Of a stretch of DNA of 64,000 bases, positions 11,901 through 23,702 are shown in pieces. Every line of letters starts with the position of its first letter. Within the stretch, counting starts at the first letter, position 1. A program made the translations under genes and the position numbers. The DNA lies in NCBI RefSeq assembly GCF_027942865.1, contig NC_134517.1, forward strand, positions 20,156,009 through 20,220,008. Reading direction: 5' to 3'. The notes below the pieces were generated by a model. It saw only the letters and a list, made by a program, of their open reading frames with translations. It ran no database searches and had not been told where the DNA came from. The stretch is from Odontesthes bonariensis. Lineage: Eukaryota; Chordata; Actinopteri; Atheriniformes; Atherinopsidae.

Positions 11901-14154
11901 TGTTTGAGCCTGGTAACCAACAGGGAATTTAAACAATCTGCTGTGTGACAGCGTTGTATATTTAGTGCTATTGTAATCACCCCACAAAAAGAAGTAGAGC
12001 TGTTTTATTGGATGCTACTGGACACTGTTCAATGTATGCCATGATATACAGTTACATGTAGGTTAAAGAAGAATAAAAAGGGACATGGAGTGTAGATTAC
12101 CTACCTTTTCTTTTCTTTAGCAGCTTCCATCTCCTCACCCCTGATGGTTGCATGAGAGTTCACATCAATCTTTCTATCAGCCTCTTTCTGTGCCAGTTTC
12201 TCTCTCTCTTCCTGGATGAGGTCTCTGAGTTTTTTAGCTTCCTCACAACAGAAGAGCTGAATAAAAGAATTTCAATGCTACAAATTTCTTTTCACTTACA
12301 ACCGAATAGCTGAATTCAATAGTACAAATTTCTTTTTACTCGCTGCGCTCCTCGGCTATGAACCTTGCCCAACCACAAATTGGGTGATTCTGTCTCTCTG
12401 TAAAGGTTATCCGAGCAGTTCATTATTTCTAATGAACTAATGTTAAGTCAAACAAACTACACTCACCTTCTCAAAGTGAGTCTCATTTTCCAGTGGTTCC
12501 CCGAGTGTGAAGGGCTGACAGAGTTGCCGGCAGTAGTCACAGCGAGTGAGGTGAAAATCTTTTTCAGATTCAGCCTGCAACAAAAAAACTGATTCACAAT
12601 CACCTCTCCACCTTAGATAGTATAGCCTCCACCTGTGGTTATTACTATGTGCTAATGAAAAAAGAAAATGACATTACTGTTGTTTCCGAGCACTGGACTC
12701 GGTCAACAGCACCTTTCTAATGCGATGAGTTTGTTTAGGCTCTGGCTTGTATGCTATGAGGCGAGGTAGACCCAGACATAGTACATCATAGTCCTCTGAT
12801 GTATTGTCATCGTCTGTCTCCTAATATGGAACAACAGAAAATTAGTAAAAAAGACTTGTACATATTATTTGATGCACATATATGTACATGTATAACCGAG
12901 AGGCATCGTCCATTTAAGACATTCAAACATAGATATGACCATCAGTACGTAAAGCTACAAAATAAGTTCAATAAAAGGCACAATAATTGACTGGAGTAGA
13001 ACTTCAAAAGTTAAGAGTCATCAAATGGCCTAAAAAAACCCTGTAATTTATTCATATACATACAGTTAGTTACTTGTCTATGTTCATCTTTACCTGCCAC
13101 TTGAGTTCCTCAACTTCCTTTTGAACTGCAGCAGAGAGAAATAATTAGGAATCTGACAGATGTCTTCGAGTCAGGAGAGGCAAAAGGGGAGGGGCAGTTG
13201 ACCCATTCTCACTCAGACTGATTACATAGCTTACCTTGACAGCTGAAAGAGAGGTTCTGCTCCGCCCACTCCCAATCTGTCTGCGTTTGAGCGCTCACCA
13301 GAGTTATAAATTTTCCATCCAACCCGCAAACCTCCATGAAATGTGGCAAGGCCACACTGTTTGGAAGACCGAAAATGCAAAATAAGAATTTGATTTAAAT
13401 GAGTTTAAGATAAAACATTTGAATGGAATATATATACACATGTATGATTTTATTAAATATCTATAATAATGCAGTGTATCTGTAACTGTTAGACGTAACA
13501 GTGGTGTTAGACTATCAAAATTAGACCCTTGGCTGACTCAGGCACATTTTACGTTCAACTTATTTATGAGTCTGTTCACTTTTCAGTGTGCTAATTCATG
13601 CTTGGTAGGTGGTAGACCGCTGAATTCATTATATTATTATTATTTCCGTGAGTCAGTGTCGCTGTTGGTGTAGATTATCAGCAGTGCGAGTAAAACTAAT
13701 CCAACCAGCTTGAATAAAAGGCCACTTGACTTCTGAAAAGTTTTCACCTCTCATCTGAAGGCCTTGACTTCTGAATGACTGGTTTGAAGTTTTGGACTCC
13801 CAAAAATGCCTCTACTAAGTAAAGATGCCTTTCAGATTGGAAGTAAAACCTATTCAAGAATAATAAAGAAAAGTATATGTGCTTTTTCATTTGTGGAGCT
13901 TGAGGCCCGATTAAAGTCCTTCACAGGATTGTCAGGATTAAGATCAGAGAAGGATGTAAATACAGGTATGCTGTAAGAGGGCGAGCAAGGTAACAAAAGA
14001 ACTTTTAACACTTAACAAACAGAAGGCACAAAGGACAGGAACTCCTATTTACAAGAAATACAAAAGCAGAAAATTAAAACAGACCCGTGAGCAAAACAGA
14101 CATGAAGCAGGGAACAATGACGAGTAAATGGTAGAGAACAAAGGGAAATGAGGA

Positions 14155-14192
<38 letters not shown>

Positions 14193-15450
14193 CTTAAACC
14201 TATTTGGGGTTGGGTTAATGCTAATGCAATGCAGGTTAAAGACAACTGAAACACCTGAACACAGATATAGAGCAAAGAAGCACAGGAAGAAAAACCTAGG
14301 GAATACAAATCAAAAAATAAAAACCAATCAAGCACAAAGAAAATAACCAAATTCACACAATAAGAGAAGAATATTTTGTCAGTCCTACAAGGACACTGAG
14401 TGCACGGGGGTATATAGAGCTATTGCAAATCATGGGTTACAAGCTTTCTAATTAATACTGCACATGTAACACTAATCCAACAAAATAAATCTGAAAAGTA
14501 ACAGTCATTAGGGGAGTGGATTACATAATCTAACTTCCACTGTAGAATATATAATGCATCTTGACAACATTATATAATCTTTCATTCAATTCCATATTAA
14601 GTGGCTGCTGTTATTTTCTCCTAAGAGCACAGTGATAATCCAAGTGTTTCGAGACTAAACAACATTTCACATCACACAATTGGAGGTAGCGATTGCAAAC
14701 TGTTTTGAAAAAAAAAAACATTATGTTTTCATGTGAAAACAAGTTTTCATGTGAAAGCTGTTTTTGCACTGCAAGTACCACAGCTGTAATGACAGCTTCG
14801 GCGACAAAAATTAGAAGGCAGTAGCAGCAGTTAATGTTTAGTTTTCAAGATGAAAAGCTTTTTAACAACTTTGAACAGTACAGCAGGCTGATGTCATAGC
14901 ATCATATTTAAAAAAAAAATAAATTACAGCTAAAGATAAACATACAAGGGGTGACTTAAGAATTAATGAGTGTTACATTTCATCTTTACGTCTGTCACTC
15001 AAGCTTTTGCAAATTGCAGTCTCTTACAGATTCTTTTCCATTGATGGCATACTTGAGCCTTGTGATTCTCTCCGTTGGCCTACATGGAAAAGAAACAGAA
15101 AATTGCATTCATATAGAATCTGCAGACAGCCCTAACTATGAACATTTCTCATATTTTTTCATTTCCAACTTACTTCTCTCAGTCTGCTCTTGGGGAAAAA
15201 TGCCAGCACATACTTTCCCAAGGTCATTTGTCACAAGTGAAGCACAGATCTGAGCACTGAAGAGAGAGCTGGAGTTGTTGTCAGGCACGTTATTAACAAT
15301 GGGATCTCTCTTGTCGTCACATGTCTCGTGCTCCTCCAGGCTCTTCAGGTTGTCATAAAACTGTAGAGGGGAGAAGTCACCTTCTCTAGGACTCTCAGGA
15401 GAGGGAGCGGCAGAGGCAGTGTCTCCAAGGTAGGATGGGGACAGACTCAT
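8978..15450 (-). CDS. ERICH6/ERICH6B-like (FAM194-domain) glutamate-rich protein, 14 exons, 601 aa
   Basis: Exons on the minus strand: 15450-15174, 15079-15028, 13356-13235, 13125-13094, 12820-12713, 12574-12467, 12256-12105, 11043-10960, 10892-10834, 10709-10594, 10412-10343, 10213-10054, 9598-9370, 9214-8978. Junction phases agree throughout and no stop occurs. A Cys cluster (RCDYC at about 208-212, LFCC at 234-237) could bind metal. A Glu/Lys-rich helix follows at 238-283. The C-terminal domain (about 395-523) carries SYPSGKAA, GHSTCYHPNG, RRRWNW and MYVTF, which I associate with the FAM194 family. Molecular function is not established for this family. Human ERICH6B maps to 13q14, matching the neighbours. 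Uncertainties: the start may lie further upstream, because the frame stays open 5' of Met1; exon 5 could use the donor after 12678, which would change the following frame; the 84-nt exon 11043-10960 can be skipped without a frameshift. Confidence 0.68.
11461..11990. repeat. Dispersed teleost repeat inside intron 7 of the ERICH6-like gene
   Basis: The segment opens with CATTA repeats, followed by a phrase I recall as frequent in fish genomes (TTTTGCAGACGCTTTTAACC, then AAAGCGACTTACAATAAGTG). It includes the 59-bp tandem array at 11696-11840. A 158-codon open frame on the minus strand (11987-11511) is a by-product of this repeat. Ends and class could not be fixed. Confidence 0.6.
11696..11840. 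repeat. 59-bp tandem repeat, about 2.5 copies
   Basis: Units begin with GGGATGCAAACCCTGG at 11696 and 11755 and with GGGATTCAAACCCTGG at 11814. The first two units are identical or nearly so, and the third breaks off after GGTTCGGGTAGGGG. The 59-bp period is not a multiple of three, so it does not encode a repeating peptide. Confidence 0.9.
14155..14192. repeat. (TA)n microsatellite with one interruption
   Basis: About 38 bp of alternating T and A, with a TTTA interruption, inside intron 2 of the ERICH6-like gene. Confidence 0.95.
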
Positions 15451-15979
15451 GTTTTCAGAACTTGGTATGTCAAATGAAGCAAAAATCTCCAGAGGAAACT
15501 CACTGAATACTGTACAGTTCCATTCCTATCCTATTTGTTATTGTTCAACTTTGGTTGCCTGGCAGTAGCAGTACATCAGTTTCATGCAAAATGTCACATA
15601 GTTGCAGAAGATCCTTTTCCAACATGCATCACATTAATCAGAAATGACGTCTTAGAGTGTGATAGAGGCTTTTGTTGCTTTCAGCACACAAAAAGCTCTC
15701 CATAATAGATTATTCATTTATTTATTTTCACAATTAGTTTTTTTAGAAACACCTATGTCCAAAAAAGAAAATGGACTTGTTTTTATTTATTTTTAATTTT
15801 TTTTCAAGAAGATAAAAACAGTAACATAATATACCCACAGAAGACTGAAATGATCTCACTCTGTGATAATAGACGGTGCACTTCAACACTATCCTTTCAT
15901 TCAGGGTGATGCAGCGAGGGAAGTAATTACAGTCAGTACTGACAGATCGATGACTAATGCTGACAACAATACCTTAGTC
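15451..15979. promoter_or_regulatory. Head-to-head intergenic region between the ERICH6-like gene and ednrb
   Basis: About 530 bp separate the first coding exon of the minus-strand gene from the TATA box of the plus-strand endothelin receptor gene, so regulatory sequence may be shared. SOX-type core motifs occur at 15534-15545 (TTTGTTATTGTT, two overlapping cores in reverse) and at 15965-15970 (AACAAT). SOX10 control of EDNRB in neural crest is established for vertebrates; that these particular sites are used is inference. Part of the region may also hold 5' coding or UTR sequence of the minus-strand gene. Confidence 0.45.
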
Positions 15980-15987
15980 TATAAAAG
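15980..15987 (+). promoter_or_regulatory. TATA box of ednrb
   Basis: TATAAAAG lies about 330 bases before the predicted start codon. It is followed by a non-coding first exon that ends in a strong donor (GAAG/GTAAGC at 16122/16123). Transcription would begin near 16010-16015. Confidence 0.65.
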
Positions 15988-16011
15988 TCTGATTTCCCTC
16001 AGCTGGTTTTC

Positions 16012-16122
16012 AAACATTTACAACAGCACAGCGCCAAAGAGTCCGTCTGTGTATTAAACATAGAGCCTATTTTTCCCGGTTTTACTGCGACTTTCTTGCA
16101 CAGTGTGTGTGTACATCTGAAG
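16012..16122 (+). other. Predicted non-coding first exon of ednrb (5' UTR)
   Basis: It is bounded on the left by the expected start about 30 bases after the TATA box (left end approximate) and on the right by the GTAAGC donor at 16123. The partner acceptor is TTGTTTTCAG ending at 16272. This gives a 150-bp intron and places 43 bases of UTR before the ATG at 16316. Confidence 0.55.
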
Positions 16123-16315
16123 GTAAGCTGGAATAATTCACTGCATCACACCCTGTAAGCGCTGTTTGTTAATTTCTTATGAAAAGGAAATTGGACGAAT
16201 GCTTTACGCCACCTCAATGCATTGCTGTAAATCTAAAGGCAAATATGCTAATTCTTGCAATTCTTGTTTTCAGTGCGTATTTGGCAAAAACGCTTTTCTG
16301 AGGAAATCATCAACA

Positions 16316-19045
16316 ATGTGGACCGTGACACTCCTTCTGTTTTTTGGAAATATCCTCTGCGGATTACAGGCCAATGATCAGCTTTCAGAACCGCTCCCTG
16401 TAATTGAGCACTTAGAAACAGCCTCACCTAGTCTTTTAATAGAGGAAACGCCGAAATCCAACAGCTCAGTTCTTCCAACCCAAGTAACAGGAGCAAAAAT
16501 ACCACGTCCTCCTATGTGCTCAGAGTCCACCAGAATTAGAGGCACCTTCAAAAATGTCAATATCATGGTATCAGTGCTAGTGTTTGTTGTTGGAATAGTG
16601 GGAAATTCAGCCTTACTTAAAGTCATATATGTTAACAAAAACATGAGAAGTGGACCTAACATCATCATAGCAAGCCTTGCTTTGGGGGATCTGATCCATA
16701 TTGTGATAGACATTCCAGTCAACTCATACAGGGTGAGTTATTTTCCCATCTGCTGTGTCAAATTGTTGCATCCCGCGTCTCTGCAATCTATTTATTTCTT
16801 CTTCTTATTTCTTTCTTCTTAAAAGAAATGTCCTTGTCTTTATTGCAGCTCATGGCGGAGGATTGGCCCTTCGGTTTAGCTCTATGCAAACTCGTCCCTT
16901 TCATCCAGAAAACTTCTGTAGGGATTACTGTGTTGAGTTTATGTGCTCTGAGTGTTGACAGGTAAGGAGATAAGGTGCACTGTCCTGTGCCCTCCGAGAA
17001 AATTGTTTTTGCTTGTTACCATCTGTATTTCATCTAGCAGACAGATTTGTTTAGCATTGGTCCTTGAAGTGTGCTTCAATTGGAAGAATATATCATTGCT
17101 ACAGACAAAAAGTTCCCCAAGCTATATCATGTTCTCATTGATTTTGCAGATACCGTGCTGTTGTATACTGGAATCAAATCAAAGGAATTTGGGTTTCTGT
17201 GTGGACAACAATTGAAATAACCCTGATATGGGTTATTTCTATCCTGCTGGCTGTCCCTGAAGTGGTCGGCTTTGATATGATAACAATGGACTATAAAGAA
17301 AAACATCTGAGAATATGTCTGCTTCATCCCATGCAAACCACACAGTTCATGCAGGTAATGTAATGCTGTGCACCCAAAGCTACCAGATAAAATAAACACA
17401 TCAAGCGAGAAGGTCATCTTTGAAAGGAAAACAGATAATAATGATGTAATTCTTTTTTTTTCATAACTTCATCAGATGCTAAGTTGATGTTTCTGTTTAC
17501 TCGCACAAATATGTATGAAATATTGTTACTTGGATGCTGCATGATAGTAACCCCAGAACACCACGTCACCTCCAGCACTGACAGCCTGTTGGCCTCTGTC
17601 ATGTTTAATCAACAGTTTTATAAAGCTGTAAAAGACTGGTGGCTCTTTGGCTTCTACTTTTGCATGCCACTGGCTTGGACTGCAGTTTTCTACACGCTGA
17701 TGACCAGGAAGATGCTGAAAAATACTGAGAATACATTAGGCGATCACATCAAACAGGTTCGAAGATAAACTTCCACTTTTTGGCACATTTAAAAAATTGT
17801 TTGACATGTTTTCAACGTTTAGAGTTTAACGTGAATTCTATCTTTTCTTTTAAAGAGGCGAGAAGTCGCAAAAACGGTCTTCTGCTTGGTGATTGTGTTT
17901 GCACTGTGCTGGTTTCCTTTATACCTGAGCAGAATCTTAAAATCAACCATGTATGACGAGAAAGACCCTAACAGATGCCAGCTACTTAGGTGAGCACAAA
18001 GGACCGAGATAACTTTATTTTTCTGTAAGTGGAGTTTTTTGTGTGATTTTCATAATGTCTGCGTTTTACTTTTCAGTGCCTTTCTTGTCCTCGACTACTT
18101 TGGTATTAACATGGCATCGCTGAACTCATGCATCAACCCAATTGCATTGTACATAGTCAGCAAAAGATTCAAGAGATGTTTCAAGGTGAGTGCTTTTTGT
18201 AGTTGCTCCTTTCCGTTGTAGACAAACCTGGTGAATGTTGAAAACATTGTGGTTCATGTTGGATGAGCTGTCATGTGTGTCATTATGGGCATAAAAGAGT
18301 CATGTCTGAAAAGACCGCTGCCCAGACTGCAGCAACTGCCCCCAAGGGGGGTAATAAGTGAAAATGGTCTGAAAAACACCATCAAGGGAAAAGAAGAAAA
18401 AAAACACTTGGCAATGTAGCAGACACTTGAATCAGTGTGATGTGTCATGTGGAAGAAGAAAACATAGCTTCAAGGCAGTTTTTAAGGGAAGATGTTTAAG
18501 TCTTTATTACATTATAATCTCTGAGGTAGATATTGGAATTATCATCTGATTTATTTGGACCATCAGGTTATTTGAACATCAGGTTAACACCACAGGGAAC
18601 ATTTTTCCTCTGTTTTCATGTCATATTTATGTATCCATTTTTGCACTTGTTGGTTTAGATTACCTCCTCCATGTCAATTAAAAGAAAACCTCAAGTTTAT
18701 ATAAATGCCAACTTGGACCATTTTCCACAAGACCTCCTCTTGCATGCCCTCACTGAGTTATTGAAGGCTCGTCTAAAGGCTCATTTGTAAATAGCACAAA
18801 TTAAAGTACGATTTTCTCCCTGTGAAATCCATGAGAAATGTGTCTTAAGCTCTGGTCAAATTTTGCGTGTGATCCTTCAGGCATGTCTGTGCAGTTGGTG
18901 TCCACCTCTTCAAGCTGCAACGCGTGACGAGGCGCAGGCTGCATTGAAGTCCAGAATGCAGGATCAAGCCTCAGAGCAGAGTTGCGACGTCAAAGCTCAC
19001 AAGGAGACTTCCACACCTCCACCAGTTAACGCCTTACTGTGTTAA
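16316..19045 (+). CDS. ednrb: Endothelin receptor type B, class A GPCR, 7 coding exons, 427 aa
   Basis: Coding exons: 16316-16732, 16849-16961, 17150-17354, 17616-17756, 17856-17989, 18077-18185, 18881-19045. All junctions are in phase. The receptor binds endothelin peptides at the plasma membrane and couples to Gq/Gi; in fish it acts in neural crest and pigment cells. The start at 16316 gives the signal peptide [19 protein letters not shown]. An upstream in-frame Met (16166) lies in the predicted 5' intron. Seen features: seven hydrophobic helices, C152 and C232 for the extracellular disulfide, DRY at 176-178, WPFG and CKLVPFIQK around helix 3, CWFP in helix 6, NPIALY at 357-362, and a Cys-rich juxtamembrane tail (ACLCSWC) suited to palmitoylation. 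Loop 3 is about three residues shorter than in human EDNRB. The last 45 residues are unlike the mammalian tail. The teleost paralogue could be ednrbb; a tree is needed to decide. Confidence 0.95.
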
Positions 19046-20552
19046 CAAAACTCATGTGGAACTGTGAAAATACTTTGTGATCTGTCAATATTTCTTTAAC
19101 AAATATGTATGACTTTCAAAACATCAACTAACGCAGCTCTATCTGTATCTTGGCAACCTTGACATGCCATCCCAATAACAAAAAAATACCTTCTGAATCA
19201 CACCGTCTTTTGTAATGCTGTCGTCAGTTGAACATCTGCTTTGGCATGAGCAACCTGGAGTCAGACTCTTCAGACTGTTATTTGCCCCCGAGGCTTGACT
19301 CACTTCCAACCATTACATCAGATTTTACCTCGTACCTATCCTGTATCATACATCACGGTTCTCAAATCACTGTTTTGGGTGCGATGTTAACCCTGGCACC
19401 CATCAACAGTTATCTTGTCACAGTTTACGGCCTGCATATATATTTATAAAATTCTCTTTCTGGATTCTGGGAAGACACTGTGCCGCAAGAGAACAAGCAA
19501 ATGCTAACTCAAAATTATTGCTGTAGGTATTATGAGAAGCTGTATTATTAGCTCTTAAATGTTAGTTTCATTCCAGTTTCATACAGTTACTGTTCACAGC
19601 ATAGGAAAAGTCTATAGCATTCCCTTCCTTCTTGAACTTTGAGAATCATATCAAATTGATGCCACATAGAGATTCTGTCTCTGCCTCTGAATGAATTGAT
19701 TGATGGTGGCCTATTTTTAATGCATTGTTAAATGTGTAATGCATGGAGACACTTTATAAAAGACCTGAGAGTGGGGAAGAAGGAAAATGAAGATGACAGA
19801 ATGAGGTCAGGAAGAGAGAGCGATGGTGGGAGTGGGGGGGGGGGGGTTGGTGCGGAAGAAGGGGGGGCACCTGATAGGTCCTCCTGTCACAGGACAAGGC
19901 AAGCACAAACAGAGCACCGTTCTTCCTGCTAATGCTGCATCAGTCTGCAAAACTGTCTCGGTGCTGTGAGCTGGAATGCCTATTAAAAGTTGATCTTGTC
20001 TGAGTAAACTGAGCTGTTTGTAAAAATGGAGTTAAAGCAGATGAATGCTTGAGATGTTTGTGATGGTTGTATAAAAGTGCGATGTAAGAAGTTCATGTTG
20101 TTTTTATAATGCTAACAAAAGTTTAGAAAGGTAAAACCCCTTTATATTGAATCGCATTCGATAACGATCCTATTTTTTACAGCCTATGAATGCTGCAAAG
20201 TCTCTTTTGTCCATTATTTCTTTGTTTTTCATTTAATGACTACAACAAAGGCCTCAAATTGTCAACATTGTTTTTTACCCAAACTTCTTTATTCGTGGCA
20301 GCGAACTACTGGTTTTCAAGATTACATTTTCCTGATCATTTTTGCAAGATAGAATTAGAAAGCTATAGTTCCATATCACATCCGTTAAGCTGACTGCCAC
20401 CTTTATAACAGCCTTGCTTTCTTTTTTCCCAATTATTTTAATTACAGTTACGCGGCAAATTTTAGTCTTTAGCTTTAATTTCAGCTATGAATAAGTACAA
20501 TCTTCTAGTCATGCAAAATATTATTGAACATCACACTTAAATGCTTAATAAA
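19046..20552 (+). other. Probable 3' UTR of ednrb up to a poly(A) signal at 20547-20552
   Basis: The first clear AATAAA downstream of the stop at 19045 is at 20547-20552, implying a 3' UTR of about 1.5 kb. The stretch includes a purine-rich low-complexity run with a G homopolymer near 19835. An earlier non-canonical signal is possible. Confidence 0.4.
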
Positions 20553-23329
20553 GGAAAGCTGGGTTTTGTAAGACTAAGAAAAATACATGTGCAGTTATTA
20601 GCCAATCAGTGTTTACCCCCCACAATTAATTTGTTCATTTTCAATATTAAAAAGTAACATAGGGCCTTTCTGTACCCAACAAAGCCACTCTTATCTTCAA
20701 TGATTCCCACAAGCCTTCGGTTCGTCGGGTCTGTCAGCTTTTTGATTTTTTTTTGAGAAAAGTTATTTTTTCTTTTTGTCATTTTCAAATCCTGTTCCCT
20801 TAAGTTCTTAATCGTATTTAATTCGGGAGATGAAGAGAGATGGAGCATGAAGATCACGATCTTCTTGTACCACTTCTTAAAGATCTTTCAGAAAATGGCA
20901 GCAGGTTGGAGAGTTCGTTTTTCCAACTGAATTTCAACCTGAAAAGGTCCAAGCAGCTCATCCTTAAAAACAGCAACTCTACCAATACTTCTCCTCCACA
21001 TGGTGCCTTACTGGAGGTGATACCCTGTCTTAGTGACTCAGGATGGGTCCATCCATCTGTCCATAAAACATTTGAAATATCTGTCTTCAGATATTTTTTG
21101 ACCCAATCTTGTCACACATGTTTCAGCTTCTTTACGTCGACCCTATCTCTGAGCGCTTATAACACCTTGTACTTCTGAAGCACTCCAGGCAGGTTGTAGC
21201 TCAGGAATATGATTGTTCTCGAGGATAATGGTTTCCTAGTAGCTCCATCTTTAATTTCTCTCAAGTCTTTTTCAAGTAAATTAGCTTTTCTGCTCAAAAA
21301 ACCTTCTTTTCTTTATACCTTATCACCATAAAAGTGTTACATTTCTCTCACTTCAATCTCACCTTGATCTAAGGTGTTAAAGATTTAGATATCTACCTCC
21401 ATCATAACAAAAATACAAATCACTGAACATTTTATTGAATCCAATAAGCATTCTGATCAAACGGTTTGTAAAAGTAATGATAAAGCCTGAATAGTTTATT
21501 TCTAGAAAATTGTGCATGCAGTCGATACATCACTCTTCTCGGAATTGTTCATGGTGTCGCGTAACTTTTAAATGCCGTTTTAGTTTGAGGTTGCACAGTA
21601 ATGACAATTTTGTGTCATCTGACTTGAAATGTGTCTGTTTGTGATTAGGGATGCCAAAAATAATTCTTGAGAGAACAGTGAAAGTAACACCAGCCCACAC
21701 AGCCATATTTCCTGCTGTGGTCACACACTCACGCACCTCTTTCAGCGCTCACATAAGAGGAATGGTGTCTCTGAGGCTTTGACCGTTAAATGCAACAGCG
21801 CTGGATAAGACACTGGAGTTAGACATACTAATTTACGCTGAAGCCAATTTTTCCCGTTTGTGATTGAGAAAATGGTCCATGTATTTTTTAAATCAACCCT
21901 TTTTTTTATTTTCCTTATTTTTTACGCTTTTAGATTGCGTTTTCCATTCTAAATGATTGTTGTCATTATTATTTTTATGTGCAGGTAACTGACTGAATGT
22001 AAATCTAAAGTTTCCATACAGTAGCAGCACACGTCATTGGCTCCTCCTGTCAAATACTAATTTGATGACGTTGTTGTCAAATGCTCAACTCTTCTTAGTT
22101 AGAGGAAATGCATACAGATAGTCACTAAATTGTGCCATGCTATCATGTCCCCAGCAGGAAAAGCGCACAACTGCCAGATGACACTGATACAATCAGGCTC
22201 TGGTATCTGCAGAAGGGTGACGTCAGTGTCAACATCAACGAGGGAGCAGGAGTCTCAGACCCTTTTTAGTAATCCTTGTACGCACAAGGCTCAAATTCAG
22301 CTCCCAGCGGTGCTGCCCGGGCTCCCCAGACTGTGGATTTAATTAAACAGTGTGAAATTAATTAATCAGTGGGGTGGCAGGTAAAAGGACTTCTCACTGG
22401 AGCTGCTCACACAACCGAGACAGGCATTTCATGTGCACTGACAGTTATTAATTTGGTGTATGCTTTATTACAGTTTCTTTAAGGAGATGCTGAAATTCTG
22501 AGAGATTAAAAAGCTTGGCATGGGAAAAAAGTCATGCAAATTATCAAAACAAGAGCTCCCAAAAATCAAAGTGTAAACCTGTGTTTGATCCGTTCTATCA
22601 ATTAATTAAAAATTTGAGTTCTGTATAATAATGCGGTGCAAATTAGATGGAAATGAGATAAAATATTCATTTAGTTATCTGGGGAATCTGCCTGGAGGGC
22701 TTTTTAGTCTTCAGTCTGGCTCAAAATGCTGTCCATATGGCAATTATGTACAGTAGTGTTGCAGGAGAATTGGTCTGATGCCTAGTGGCAGAGAGGAGCC
22801 TGCCTGTGACAAACTGCTACTTGGATCTGATGTGAGTTGAAGGAGATAATGAGGCTGTTGTAAGCCTTAAGTACAGAGCCTGCCCCTAGGGTGACATATC
22901 TAAGCGTGCAGGCTCCCTCATTGTTGCCCGTACAGCTGAGGATTAAAAACACATTCACTTTTTTCTTCATAAACTTTGTCAGTACTTCCTGCAACTCTTA
23001 AGACAACTTCTCCTTTCATGTGGCAAGCCTCTTGACATTGCTTTGTGTAGGAGTTGTTTTCTTTTTTTTGCTTTTTTTTTTTAAGGTTTGGAGATGTGAA
23101 GTCTTGATTTGATTCTTCTTTGAGCTATCTTTAGCTCTTTTTAAGCAACCCACCAGATGATGTGGAACTTCTTGGGAGCTTCCCACACTAACTTCAGACA
23201 CATGACATATTTCTAGTCTTTTTATATTGACCCATTTGGCATAGCTTTTAAGACTGAATACACTGATATGTGGATGAGAGATAATGATAACTTTGATAAA
23301 GTATGATTTATGTTGTTGATTACCATATA
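20553..23329. other. Intergenic, no gene seen
   Basis: Open frames are short and unrecognised. The part from about 22560 to 22960 is less repetitive and free of long homopolymers, so it is a candidate for conserved non-coding sequence, but conservation cannot be judged from one genome. Confidence 0.4.
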
Positions 23330-23702
23330 CAACCCTGACAAAAAAAATGTGGAATCATCACTGAGAGAATGTCATATCATCACTATATATAATTAGCTTT
23401 TCCTGCTGAAAATATCTCACAGTTTGGTCACAAACATTGACTTCTTTATCTGTTCTTTTGTTTTTCATCTCTTTTGTTGGGGAATTTTCCATTTTCAAGT
23501 ATATTGCTTTGAGTTTTCTTTCCTGACGAATTGATGTCTTCCTTGGTCTGCCTGTATGTTTCCCTGTTACAACCATCCCATTTTGTTTGTACTCGCTCCA
23601 ACTTTTAGAGACCCATGACTGGGAACAATCAATGTCTCTTCCCACACTCTGAGTTGAATTACCTTCTTGAAGGAGTTTAATAATCCTTTCCGTTGTTTCC
23701 AC
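23330..23702 (-). mobile_element. Tc1/mariner relic: N-terminal transposase plus one end
   Basis: The minus-strand frame 23702-23358 starts METTERIIKLLQEG and continues with SVGRDIDCSQSWVSK and KHTGRPRKTS. This is the paired-like helix-turn-helix DNA-binding domain and GRPR-type hinge of Tc1 transposases. Only about 115 residues remain, against roughly 340 in an intact enzyme, and the DDE catalytic domain is missing. Right after the break the sequence runs into a Tc1-like terminal segment (CAACCCTGACAAAAAAAATG from 23330, next to a TA). The copy therefore looks internally deleted. The second terminal repeat was not found beyond 23702. Confidence 0.82.

Noticed and set aside
11511-11987. 158-codon minus-strand open frame
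   Set aside because: It is contained in a dispersed repeat with a 59-bp tandem array that rotates frames; it lies in an intron of the ERICH6-like gene.
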